Shown one piece after another: positions 10,336 through 21,901 of a stretch of DNA of 64,000 bases. The stretch lies in the NCBI GenBank assembly GCA_903772945.1, contig CAICTM010000005.1, positions 1-64,000 of the forward strand. Direction: 5' to 3'. Position 1 is the stretch's first letter. The number at the start of each line of letters is the position of its first letter. A model generated the notes under the pieces. It worked only from the letters and a program-made list of their open reading frames with translations, was not told the DNA's origin and did not search any database. Origin of the DNA: Seminavis robusta (taxonomy: Eukaryota > Bacillariophyta > Bacillariophyceae > Naviculales > Naviculaceae). Position numbers and translations under genes: made by a program.

Positions 10336-10492
10336 TCTTTCCACTTCACTGAATAGAAATTTTCAGAACAGTACAGCTCGGCTGCAAGAAGTACATCTAC
10401 GTACATAACGGTAGCAACTTACCATCGTCCTACCAGCTTCTATCCATAGACCAGACCAATAAAGAAAATTTCTATTCAGTGAAGTGGAAAGA
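10336..10492. mobile_element. 157-bp MITE-like element with 29-bp inverted ends
   Basis: The first 29 bases (10336-10364) and last 29 bases (10464-10492) are exact inverted repeats, beginning TCTTTCCACTTCACTG. The interior of about 100 bases is unique. It starts on the base after the left palindrome arm ends. I could not define a clean target duplication, so it may be a miniature DNA transposon or simply an inner hairpin of the palindrome. Confidence 0.55.
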
Positions 10493-10680
10493 AACTCTCC
10501 CCCGCAGGGGGAGGGGAAGTTGAAAGAGAGGAAAAGAGGAGGAGGAGAGGAGGAGGTTCTTAGCTTTAGATGTCATGTCAGCCACTGCTACTTCCTAGTT
10601 TTTAAGCATAGCTCTGCTTTTCTCAAATTTGTGCATGTTGCTGTTGTGTGTGTTGAAATCTGCGCGACTGGTATCTTTTT
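10493..10680. other. Palindrome spacer, purine-rich start
   Basis: Single-copy spacer between the arms. It begins with a CCCCCGCAGGGGGAGGGG stretch and a GGAGGAGGAGAGGAGG purine run (10499-10556). No gene. Confidence 0.5.
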
Positions 10681-11551
10681 GGGTTTAATTGATTGTCATT
10701 GCATCTTGAATTGGTGCATTGGCGGCACGCTTGATTTTATGACAGTGGATTGGAATGACAGTCTTGTAGGCAGGCGACAACCAGATTTGCCAGCAGTGCA
10801 AGATTGGTTGGTTGGTTGTTGTTCTCACTTCTAACGTTGCTCTGGGTTTCATTTGAGGCCATTCAGCCAGCTTCCTATCAGCTTCCGCCCAATCTTCACA
10901 CCTCCCATACTCAATTCCAAATTCGCTCATAACGAATAGTTGGACGGAAGCTCTTATGAAAACTTCGTGCCTTGATAGCATGTCATCAAATGAGGTCGCT
11001 TCTCGGAGAGTGCCTGTTCAATAAACCAATCCAAGCTTCGAAGCTTCGAAGCTTCTCCTGTCAAGTCTTTGCGTTCCTTCACTGACTGCCTTCCGCTCAA
11101 ACCAAGTGGAACGAGATAGACATCTCCGTTGTCGTCTTCTACAGGCCATTCCTTGGAGCACCAATGTGGATCTGTCAAAAGCACGAATGTAGAGATCCTC
11201 CCCAGAGATATCCTCAGGCTCGATCTGTCAAAAGAACGAACGTAGAGATCCTCCCCAGATATATCCTCAGGCTCGTATTGACTTGGTGGTAGTCGACCTT
11301 GTTGCAACGGCAGTCTTGCTATTGTTGGTTGTGTTATTGCTGTGGTTGCTGCGATGCTGCGATAAAAGGCTCACTGGGCGATGAGCCAATGAGAAGGTTC
11401 CAAGTGGAAGTTGCAGATCAAATACAAAACGTCCGAGCTACGCCATTTCCTACAGTGACTCAGTACGTGGCAAGCCAATCCACTACCCCATACATGGTGT
11501 AAAAAGAATACCACAGATTTCCCACTTCACAGGCTCGAAATTGCGTGTTCT
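10681..11551 (-). repeat. Right arm of 2.09-kb palindrome
   Basis: Reverse complement of 9465-10335, ungapped, with about six mismatches. With the 345-bp spacer, the whole locus could fold into an 871-bp stem, either as cruciform DNA or as a hairpin transcript. The terminal bases are AGAACACGCAATTTC. Flanking bases do not form a convincing target duplication. Confidence 0.92.
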
Positions 11552-13172
11552 CTGTTTAGGGCGGCTCGCGTGTCTCCTGAATCGCCGGTTCACACGAGGT
11601 GAGAAGATGCGAAGGTTTAAAGAAGCTTCCCGGTCCTTCCTGAACCAAAACTGGCCTTCTTGAGTACCACATCACCATTGAGTGCCGCGAAGGTGCGAAG
11701 CCATGAAGGTGCGAAGCTTGGATAGGACCGAGCCACAGTACCGGTAGTGGCAAACAGCAACGGGCAACGGAATTATCCGCAGCAAGCCGCAGCACCCAGC
11801 GCCCCAGTCCATGGAACAGTAAGACAGTAAGGAACAAATGGCTCTGCACATCGAAACTGTTCACAGTTGCCATCGATCCGCCAGACATGTAGAGTAACGA
11901 ATCGGAGAATGAGGTCCCTTTACCGAACAAATAAGCAATTGTTCTTGTTACACCACTAGCTGTTCCACTCCTGTTTTGCCTGTGGCTGTAGCGCTTGCGG
12001 GCTTGTGGGTCGCCACTCACCACTAAAGCTCTAAGCGCAGGACTAGCTGCGATGTTGGATGCCAGCTGCAAACAGCGAACGCAGAGATGTATTACAAGGT
12101 GAACATTATTTTGAGATGTCTAGTAGACGCCGTTTTAGTGCGAGAACGGTGCTTCTAGAAGGTAGTAGCTAGAGCTGTAGCTAGTACCCTCAGACTTCAG
12201 AACTGTACTATGGTACCGGTAGCTAGTAGGGGTCGGTAGGGCTGTAGCTGGATTGGGCAGAAAAGGAAGTTCCAACAGAGACATCAATATGTTGGCTTTC
12301 TCAGAGAACACTACTTCATTCAGTAGTTTGGCTGGAGACAGTATATGGCAGCACGACGTACGACCTTGAAAAGAAGGTTTGGCTCCAAAACAACGCACTT
12401 GATTTGTTTTTCAGTTGCTTGGCTTGGTTGCCAGCACAGAAACAGTCATGAGTCAAAAGGATAGGGAATCTGCGTTCCCCGCCTAGTGAGCTCTCTTATG
12501 GGTGGGCAGCAAGAATGGTGAATTGGGGAAGAGGGAAGAAACACGACGGATTCCGTGCTGAAGAAGAAGTACATGCATGCACTCACCAGCTCACCAGAAG
12601 CCACCAAAGAATGAGCCTCCTCAATAATTGGTGCCCTTTGATCCCACCAGCCAACCCTCTGATCCCGCCAAGCCCAAGTCCTGAGTTGGGTCTCCACAAT
12701 AGCTCTCGTCGTCGCCCCTAGGCGCTGAATGATTGCATTACATGTAAATGTACGAGGTATCAGGTTTGGCTACATGTATGCAGAACTGATGCATACGCAT
12801 GATCCACTTGGTTTGCTTGGGAATGGCCACGAAACGTATACATAGCTCTCTCTACAGAGCAATACAGGAGCCAGGGGTGTTCTGACAGGACCTAGTCAAA
12901 GAACTTCTACATTCCAAACAAACTACAACTGCGGCACCTCTGCACATGAACAGGGGCTTCTTGAGACCAAGTGTTGGAGAAGCAGCGGAGGGGTGGGCAA
13001 GGCAGAACACAATTGGATGAACTCATTTTCAGTCTTGATCACAGTAAGCCACATGGTTGGTACTGGTAAAGAGGAACACATGAAGATGAATAGACAGAAA
13101 TTCTTAATGTGCATAATGAAAACAGGAATTGGAGGTCAGTAGAGTCGAGTCATCCATTGCAACCTCATTTCT
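11552..13172. other. Intergenic, no gene seen
   Basis: Open frames here are short and without recognisable motifs. A GAAGGTGCGAAGC word repeats around 11690-11720, and a TAGCTAGAGCTGTAGCTAGTACC stretch lies near 12165. Nothing is called. Confidence 0.35.
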
Positions 13173-16159
13173 TTACTGATTGCAACTGCAGGAACACCCA
13201 CAGAGCAAGCTTGTACAGTCAAAACCCAAACTACCAAATGCATCCAACCAGCAAAGATCAGATGGAATCCTACCGGACAGAAGATTGTTGGAGACATTGA
13301 AGGAAACCAGGGATGAACCATTGGCCAACCCACCAATCTCCACATGAATCTTGCCACTCAGTCTATTGCCAGCTGCATTGAGACGTGCCATTTGGGTCAA
13401 ATGTCCCGGTTCCGATGGCAGTGGACCTGCAAAATTGTTGTTCTGCAGTGAAAGCATTGCCATGGATGACAGTTGTCCAATCTTTGTATCTATAGTACCA
13501 GAAAACTGGTTCCCACTCAGTGCCATGTAAAGCATAGATCGAAGATCCCAAGTTTCTTCTGGTAATGTTCCAGAGAAGGCATTGTTGTGCAAAAGCAGAC
13601 CATACAAGTTTCTTGAAAGACCGATCTGAGGTGGCAACTCCCCACTCAAGTTGTTGTCTGGGGCTGTCGTAAAACTGAGCATAGTCAAGGGATGCTCATC
13701 AAAATTAGATGGGTTGTACAACAAGCCAAGTTCAGATGGCAAGTTGCCGCCTAGCATGCTGAGCTCCAACTGGGAATCTCCCTCCATTGACGAAGTTCAG
13801 ATGGGAAGGGCCCTGTTAGTTGGTTTTGGTATAACTGAAAGGCTTTCAAGGAGGTCAAAAAGCCAAGCTCAGGTGGCAGGGGGGGCTGTGATGTTGTTCA
13901 TTTGCATCAGAATGAACTCTGTTTGATTGAGTTGCCCAAGCTGAGACGACAGGGCTCCAGTCACTTGATTGGCAACAGAGACAAGCCTGTCATGCCTGTC
14001 AGAAGCCCAATCTCTGTTGGCAGGGAGCCCTCTAAGGCATTGTTGTGAAGGTGGCATTCAAGCCTTTTCAAGCTGCAAACCTCAACAGGAATACTTCCAG
14101 TCAAGTAATTTTCCTCTAGGAAGCAGTTTTGCAGGACTGGGTTCCAACAAGAAAGGAGCCCAACAAATCATGATTTAAAGAGGCTGACAAGGAACATGAG
14201 TACAGTGCCACACTTACTTTCCAGCATCCCAAGCTCAGTAGGAATAGTGCTGTGGAACTGATTTGTATTCAAGTAGATGCCTTTGAGACTTGTTGCAAGG
14301 CCTGGTTCTGAGGGCAGGGCACCAGACAGGCCCGTCAAGAAAAGCATCAGATGCTCCAACTTTGTGAGTTTTCCATTGTGACGAGGAATGCTACTGCTGC
14401 TCAAGTCATTTCTGTTTAGATCAAGCGCCTGCAGGGATGTCAACAGGAACAACTCATCAGGAATAGAACCTTTGAGTCCGTTTCCGTAGAGCATCAGATT
14501 CTGAAATCGTCCCTCATACACAGCAGTCATGTTGCCATCATAGATCCATGAGTCTCCACAGGGCTTTTTGGCTGCAGTTTGAGATTCGTTTTTGACCGTG
14601 ACTCCATTCACTATGATTGTTGTTTGTTGGAAGAGAACATCTCGCTGGAACCACAATCACTCATTCTTGGTAGACATCCAGTCGATGTTGTCTGCCCAAT
14701 CGTGTTCACCACCAGTAGCATAATAAAATGTCGCCAAAGCAAACCGTTGCACAAGTCCCCAGTTGGAATAGTTTGACTCAAGAGTATGGTTGCTCAAGAG
14801 CCACTGAGATGCTCTGGTCTGTGGGGAGGCATGTATATGTCACCCATGATGGAATTGTAGTAATCCTTTTCGATGGTGTGCCATGTTTGGGATGAGTGCA
14901 ATGATCCGATCTCTCAACAAGTCCATGGGGTCAAGTGGTACTGCAGTTGTGCTTGCGTTGGAGGAGTTCGTAATGTTGGTTGCTACCAACGCCACAACCA
15001 TATCATCTTTGCCACCACCCAGGAACACCACAAGCAGGACAGTGGCCAAAAAGATTGCTAGCAATCTTACTGATACAAAGCCTGCCGCACCTGATCTTGG
15101 CGTTTACGGCTGGCAAGCAATGCTTCCTCCTTTTGAGAATCCACATAAGCTGCCCGAGGCAAATTCTGAGGTTCTTCCTCTTCTGTCACAAGGTTGGCCT
15201 CCACGAGTCTTTCATTGTCGGCATGGCTAGCATTTGCATGGTGAGGAGGAGGAAGTTCATTAGACTCGTTCCCATCTTCTTGGGTTGGAGAAGGGACATC
15301 GCCTGCTGTGGGAGGATTCTCTTCAGCATATTCATCATTCAATCCCGACTGGGGAGCAACATCTTCCGCTTCACCTTCGTCTTTCTGCTACTGCTCGAGG
15401 GATGAGTGCCTCCTGTTGACTGCTTGGAGGGCTGTCTTCGTCTATTTCTTCTGCAGTAGCCGTTCTTGTTTCAGCTCTGATCACTCTTGACAAAACAGCT
15501 GCAGTAGCGGCTGTCGTCGTCGTATTGTAAACTGGTTTCCCTGTTTCCCTTGAAATCGTGTCATGGACGCATTCTCCACCACGGTAGTACGGGAAACTCG
15601 TTTCCTTTGTTTCACTTGAAATCGTGTCAAGCCCGCGGAAGGATTTCGCCGCCACAGTTCCCGGTGCGCCGGTGCCAGCGGCAGCACTGTAAGCTATTCT
15701 CTTTCTCTGCTTTTCTTGAAACCGGGTTTGGCCAAAAGAAGTTTCCGCGACGGCTTCTACCGGCGGCAAGGACATTGCAACTACCTTGGCAACACTGGCC
15801 AAAGCAGTGCAGGTAGTGGCGGTTCTCTTGTTTTGTTTTTCTTGAAATCGTGTGGTCACGTCTTGGGCCATGGCTCCTGGTGGGTCAGCACGACGACTTG
15901 CTCGTGCTTCGCGCTTCGCCTTGCTCTCTCCAAGATGTGAATGCTCTGCAGAATCTACGGCATGCGCTCCCACGGCATGAGCATGACGACGTGCATATTC
16001 TGCTGCTGCCTCGAGACGTCGTTTTTCGGCATGATCTCGGACAATCTGATGCGCTATGGACGATCCGGTGCCGTTGTCTCGCGAAGTGCTGCCACCATCA
16101 TTGCCGCTCTCGTGGCATTCGACCAGGTCCTCCGCTTCGTTGTTGCTGTTCATGGACAT
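13173..16159 (-). pseudogene. Broken LRR receptor-like gene
   Basis: In order on the minus strand: a start MSMNSNNEAEDLV at 16159; a basic cytosolic region with TRFQEKQxKR repeats; a membrane segment LLAIFLATVLLVVFLGGG near 15060; a pre-LRR domain with SNWGLVQRFALATFYYATGG and a WFQRDV motif; LRRs; and a C-terminus rich in Cys (LLCGCSCSC). This is the N-in, single-pass, LRR-out layout of diatom receptor-like proteins. The reading frame changes several times (between TRFQ repeats, near 15370 and near 15065). A TGA lies where the pre-LRR ECDW motif is expected (about 14660), and another stop lies after LRR text near 13935. One in-frame GTAAGT..CAG intron at 14137-14217 is plausible. It is a decayed host gene, and a different subfamily from the three intact LRR genes. 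Confidence 0.8.
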
Positions 16160-17183
16160 GTTATTACGTACTCTTTCGTAGGGCTTTGTTCTCTGGCTTG
16201 TGCTGTCTGTGTGCACGCGGATCGAGTGGTCTGGAGAGTCGAGACGCACGCTAAGGAAGGGCGGGAAGCGGATCTTGGACAATCAAGTCCTAAAACCGAA
16301 GACACGTCAACAAGAAAGAGAAGACTTTGCGGATAGCGATGATCTGTGCCTGCAGTTTGGCTACAGTATCCAGCTGGGCCAGTGCGGTTGCATGGGAATG
16401 GTAAGACGATGGCTTCCTCATGGTTCAGTTGATTCGGGAGCTTCGTCTTCGATGCATGAATTTGGTTTTGCCAGGATTTAAGCCAGCAAGGCAAGGGCGT
16501 CATTCGTTGAGGCTCGACTGCACCTCTCTCGAAGCACAACTGCTTCAAATGCCACGGAGCACGGAGAAGAGATGCAACCGGAGAGGACGGTGGAACAATG
16601 TGGCTGTTTGTGGCAAGGCAAAACATCTGCTTTGGTTGGTTGTTTGTTTGCTTGTAATAAAGCAGAAGCCATGTGACTAATAAAGGGCGTTTAGAGTACG
16701 TACGAGTACATGTTGTAGTCTAGGAGATGATGGATTAGTTTGCACGGAACACAGTGAGCCAGTGAGAGAAGAAGAGCGACGAGTCTGTGGGAAAACCCCT
16801 GATGAAGAAGAGTCGAGTGACAGTCCAGGATCAGGGGCAATCAAGAAGCCATGCGACTGCTCGTGCAGTCTCGATCGCGAGTGCTTGCTTGCTAGCTACT
16901 AGTACTAGCTAGCTAGCCACTAGAGCTAGCTAGTATATAACTAAAAGCGCCAGCCAAAACCTGGCTGCTGCTTCCAGCATCCCTGTGCTGGCTGCCAAGT
17001 TAGGTGCTTGATACCGTAGTGCAGTCTCAATGGCAAGGTTGTGTTTGAGGGAAGGCGTAATAGCTATGTCAAGGATATACGGTACGTTATACAATATTAC
17101 ACGGGCAAAAGAATCTATCTATGGATGCATGCAGAATCAAATCAATCAATGAATCAATCAATAAGCAAGCGGCGGGTCTACTA
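16160..17183. other. Intergenic, CTAGCTAG runs
   Basis: This holds the 5' flank of the broken LRR gene and 3' flank of a TPR-like gene. At 16880-16935 there is a dense run of CTAGCTAG, TAGTACTAG and related palindromes. A GATTGATT/AATCAATCA run lies near 17135-17165. Confidence 0.4.
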
Positions 17184-17891
17184 CTAGGCAGCCGGAGCAA
17201 CCGGCAAGAGGTTGTCCTTGACACAGAGAAAGGGAGCCAGACTGTTGAATAAAAGTTCAAAGTCTTCTACATTTCTTCTTCGTGTGTCATCGGATGTACT
17301 CTCGTAGAGCTTGATGACCGATCGGAGGCAGTCCTTGGTGTCTGTAAAGCACAGGCGTTGTGCTTGCAACCGCCCCAAGTTGTTGGTGGCCGCCAGCAAT
17401 ACGCAACTCATGGCATTGACTTCTGCCCGGCCCCGATCACAGGCTACTTGCAGTGCTGTTTCGTAGAGCTTGATGGCATTCTTGTGCCATGCGGCTGTGG
17501 ACTTGGTGTTCGTTTCCGAGGACTCTCTAGAGGCGGCCGCAAGCGCCATGGCATCAAAGGAGAGTGCTAGGTTGTAGAGAATGACTAGAATGGTCTGATG
17601 AAAGGATCCGACACCATCTTGGTAGGTCACCAAGGTAAATGCGCGGGGGTACATGTCCAACAAGTCATCGTCGGAGGTTGTGCTGCCATAGATAATGGCA
17701 TCAATACACGCAATGGGGACGCTCTGAACCACGGAGGAGCTGGTGGCGTCTTCGACGACTCTACCTTCGTTTTCGGCTTCTAGCAATGTCGCTAGCGCTC
17801 TCTTGAGGATGGCAACCGCCGTCGGGGAATCGCCTCGTTCCAGCAAGGCAATGGCTTCATTGTTCAACTGGTTAATACTCGCAACGTTCAT
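17184..17891 (-). CDS. TPR-like helical protein, paralog of 7833-8555
   Basis: A 235-residue protein parallel to the one at 7833. It opens with INQLNNEAIALLERGDSPTAV and AILKRALATLL, a clear TPR-like helix pair. It then has YPRAFTLV (compare YPRVFQML in the paralog), ILVILYNLALSFDA, a middle NAIKLYETALQVA helix, the shared LAATNNLGRLQAQRL block and an end in LLPVAPAA. Both genes sit on the minus strand about 9 kb apart, separated by the palindrome and the broken LRR gene. Divergence is substantial, so the duplication is not recent. Role unknown; probably a protein-binding scaffold. Confidence 0.7.
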   Translation of the reverse strand: MNVASINQLNNEAIALLERGDSPTAVAILKRALATLLEAENEGRVVEDATSSSVVQSVPIACIDAIIYGSTTSDDDLLDMYPRAFTLVTYQDGVGSFHQTILVILYNLALSFDAMALAAASRESSETNTKSTAAWHKNAIKLYETALQVACDRGRAEVNAMSCVLLAATNNLGRLQAQRLCFTDTKDCLRSVIKLYESTSDDTRRRNVEDFELLFNSLAPFLCVKDNLLPVAPAA

Positions 17892-20503
17892 GGTGTGGAA
17901 TTTATTTTGATGGGTGAGAGGCAGAATATTCTGATGGGGAATCGATTAGCTAGGCAGGGGTCTTGCAAGGGGGAAGCCACTGCTTTTTATGAACGATCTG
18001 GATCCCAAACACTCAAAGATTTCAGGTTTCAGGGTATAAAGGCCTGCTGCCGGTAGCCTTGCAACTTGCAAGTGTTCTATCGAGTCGAAGTCGAGTAGCA
18101 ACCATGAACTACGAGTAGATCTACCAGCTACCGGTAGTAGCTCGCAAGTGGGCATGCTACCGGGCCCTACCGGCTACCGGTTTTCTTTGGAAAGAAGGTT
18201 CCACTCAGCCAAGCATGCTACATGTCATAGCTTTTTTGGCAACTGGTTCAGCAAACCTGCAGCTTACGGTTAGTTGCGCGGTTCAGAATTGGTGACTACT
18301 TTTGAGTATGCTGCTTGAGTGTGTGTTTCAGTTTGCAGCGACCCCTCAGTAGCCAAATGAGAAGCTTCACCTCTTGTAGATCTAGTCCATACAGCTGATG
18401 GAAGACGGGCCTCACAACCATTGTAAGAAATAAGACACGTGAAAAGGCGGGATTAGAGTACTGCCCCATAAACCTGGCGCCAAAACATCACCAAAACACC
18501 CACTTTCTTCTCGCAACCAAGAGTCTTAAGGCTTGCCGCGGTGCTCTTAACTCGTTTGCATCCAAGTAACTTTTTCAAGAGAATTCCGTCGCAACAGGTG
18601 GCCATTGAGATATAAAGAGATCTCTAGAAACCTTTCGAAGCCTTAAGTCTGAAAAATACAAAAGTGAGGGTCTGGACTATCTTTTCTTGAATCTTCAATC
18701 TAAGCGACGATGGTGAGATCTAAGATCCTACAGAACCTTCCGCATCTTTAATAAACCAGAAAGCTATACCGACAAGTGGGTCCTGGACTGTCCTGGAATG
18801 TTCTTTTGTTTGCTGTGCACGAGCCCGCATGCAGCCTTTCATCTAGATTACCACCGGTCCACTTTTATGGCTGTGAGCACATAAGTGAGACCACCATCAA
18901 GAGCTCTCAGTCATCAAACAAACCACCAATCACGACCAGGAAGCATTAAAAGCAAGTTACAGAGCCAGCGCTTGACATTCTACTCAGGAGTAGTAATTGC
19001 TTGGACAGCAGGTGCCGGGGCTTTGATCCAGCCTGCTTGGTCCAGCTAGAGAGGCAGCTGCTCAACTGCTCATTACTCAGTACTTATGACTGGTATTATA
19101 AACCAAATGAGCTACCAACTAAATGTTATGTGCATGCTGCAGCAGCTGCACAGCTGTAAGCTGCACATCATCAGTACTAGCTAGTATCGCGCTGTGATGA
19201 GATGTGAGATGATGTGCATAGACTCTACCGGTACCGTACCGGTAGTGCATCATCACATCATCGTACTTTACTTGTACGGAGCTCATGTACTAGTAGTAAG
19301 TTTTGGCCAGCAGCTCCTCGAGTTGCCCCTGCGGAAGATTCTTAGTAATTCCTTTGCGCTTTGTGGAATGCGTTGAGACGCTACCAGATTACGGTAATGG
19401 TGGCAGCAGCTACTCCAGACTCCAGAGTTAGGCCCATCTACATATTCCAGACTCACATAATTTATCTTTATTTCCAATCTATTTGTTGCTGCTTACATAG
19501 ATTACATGTGCTTTTGGAGGTCTCTGCAGATCTTAGGGCTGCTCCTGCAGCCATTGCCGGCTGGCCGGCCAGATAGCTAGCAGGTCTTTGGCCACAACGG
19601 CAACAAATTCAACAAGTCTTCAAGTCTTTCTGTAGCAACGGAATACAGAAGTCCATCTTCGGTCATCCACAGCAGCAGCCTTGCATCAAAGAAAATAACA
19701 TGCGAACTGTAAACTGTACCCTAGCCAGCTAGCCAGACTACAGACTACCCTCTAAAATTTAATCCAGTTTTTGGCTTTTCGGAAAATCTAGTTCTAGCTG
19801 GTTTGAAGATGTTCTATGAACAAAGTTATATAAGTCATCGTTCTGCACTTTCAGATTAGTCTTAGAGCCTGATTCCCCATCAGAAAAGAAATTCCGATAA
19901 CTTTGGCAACTTTCCTTTCCTTGGCATTTATTTGCCTTTTCATTCAGTTTTGAGCTTCACCCAAAAGCCAAAAGCTGAAAAGCTGCTCTGGTCCACATCA
20001 TGTATGTACATTATTTGTAGTACTTCCAGCTACGAGTACCGCAGTACCGCAGTAGGCATCCAACTTCATGAAGATTCTTTCATCATTCATGCCTCTGCGC
20101 TTGCGGCAATTGAGTTTGTTTGTTACGTGTAGTTTGGCATGTGCTTGGAGCTACATGTACTAGACTACTCAGTGTACGAAGCTTCATTCATTCTGGCCGA
20201 GTGAATAAAAATGCAGAGAAGCTGCAAAGCCTTCCGTAGACGTAGCAGCCACCTCGCCGTTGCTAGTTCCTGTGCTCTTGGTAAGCCGATTCGATTCACC
20301 AGTAGTTGTGGCTGGCCACCGTACTGATTAGTGGAAGCTATTAATACGGTAGTGGTTCATCAGACGCCTCGTCAGGACATAACTCCTGTCCTGCTTCACT
20401 GCACGGAACATTCTTTTGCTTGCCATTGTCGGTTGGAATCACATCACCGCATCACCGCTTGTCCCCTCTCTTGCGATGGGTAGTAGCCACATGTACCTGT
20501 ACA
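17892..20503. other. Gene-poor stretch
   Basis: About 2.6 kb without a credible gene. It contains ACCGGTAG palindromes near 18133-18185 and 19227-19242, AGCTAGCTAG words and short frames only. Transcribed non-coding RNA cannot be excluded from sequence alone. Confidence 0.4.
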
Positions 20504-20826
20504 CAGCGTCTCTTGTTCACAAACATTGTGGTACTGAGCCAGGTTCATGAATGGCTCACAAAATGGTTACATAAGTGAACTGAACCAGTTCATGAACCTG
20601 CTTGACTGAAAATAGTTATGAACTAGCTATTTGAACTGTTCATGAACCTCAAATTGGCTTAAAATGGCCCGATTTTGCATTGATTTTGGTATTGTGAGCT
20701 ATGAACAACTGTTCATGAGCTGGCTAAACTTATGAACTAGCGTTCATGAACGGTTCATAAACACGGTTCATTGAACCAGTTCATATTCATTGAACTTTTT
20801 GGTGAACAAGAGACGCTGCCTGTACA
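20496..20826. mobile_element. hAT-type miniature transposon with 8-bp target duplication
   Basis: The element body is 20504-20818 (315 bp). It has exact 17-bp terminal inverted repeats, CAGCGTCTCTTGTTCAC at the left and its complement at 20802-20818. It is flanked on both sides by CCTGTACA (20496-20503 and 20819-20826), an 8-bp target duplication. An 8-bp duplication together with CA(G)-starting ends is the hallmark of the hAT superfamily. No transposase is present, so it is non-autonomous. The interior is built of many GTTCATGAAC palindromes and half-sites. Intact ends and an exact target duplication indicate a fairly young insertion. Confidence 0.88.
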
Positions 20827-21901
20827 TGTCATGTAGGGTCAGTTGAATTTGGTGCCATAATTTGGTGCCGGTGCATGTACTACTGTAGTGCTGCTTGATT
20901 TTTGAAGATGCTGCAGTCTGCAGTCAACACGAAAACAAACCGGCACGGTTTGACTGTTTGACTGCAGAAAGCAGGCTGAGTGGGAATGACCACCTGGCCA
21001 GCCACATGGCTCCCAAGTGGGTTGTTCCAGCTGCTATCTAGTTAGATAGCTACTAGCTACTCGGTAGCTGGTCAGTTATTGCTTGAGTGTTAAGACTTTA
21101 ACCCGTGCGGCCATAAACCACAGCCGGAGTGTGACCGGATCCTCTGCATCCACTGGGAATAAATAAATACTCAGTGAAATCCATGAGCCCCCCCGGAAGT
21201 CAATGGACAAGAGCCATCTTCGCCGTCCTGGCTGGCCTTGGTACCGGTATAAGTAAAGCCAATTGACTGTCTGCTTGATGAATCTGCAGCTTGTGTGAAT
21301 CGAATCAGTGGGAGCTGCCACAGATTGCCCCACCAGTTACATCATGCACTTGAGTGGCGGGGAAACCTTGAAAGAGGGACCAAGGTGGTTTGGATCCCGT
21401 ACCGGAAGCCTGGTGCGTCTTCTTGTCGTCTTTGAAAGAGATGGATCGAATGAAAGTACTTGACAGTGACATTTTCTGGGCAGTTGGCAGCAATAAAGTA
21501 CAAAGTAAGAAGCAGAGAACAATCCTCTTCTTTTGAAGATGAGAGTGCTCTTGCTAATCACCCGATCATACCTGGATCAGTTGGACTGGAAAAACCCGCA
21601 CTGCCTCTGAGTGGCTGTCACATGTTCCCCGTGTCTACCAGCTAGCTAGTTGGCGGCATTACAAGATACGATGCCTGCTGGCTGCCCGTCATCTGTTGGT
21701 GGATTTTAGAAGCTGAATATCGCTTTTATTATTAAAAGATTGTTTGATGTACGATTGATTGTCTCGCCACCCGTGCCAGCATGTTTGATTGGTTGTATCA
21801 CCAACCAGAAGGATTGATTGTAAAGACATATAATATGTTCCTACGGCAACCTGTAACATGCTTTTTTATAAGCTGGGAACTCTCAATTTGTCAAGGCTTA
21901 G
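20827..21901. other. Intergenic, no gene seen
   Basis: Short frames without features. One GGTACCGGTATAAG word lies near 21240 and a TAGCTACTAGCTACT run near 21043. Nothing is called. Confidence 0.35.

Noticed and set aside
9465-11551. Classical DNA transposon with long inverted ends
   Set aside because: No transposase and no convincing target duplication at the arm tips; foldback origin is left open as a finding.
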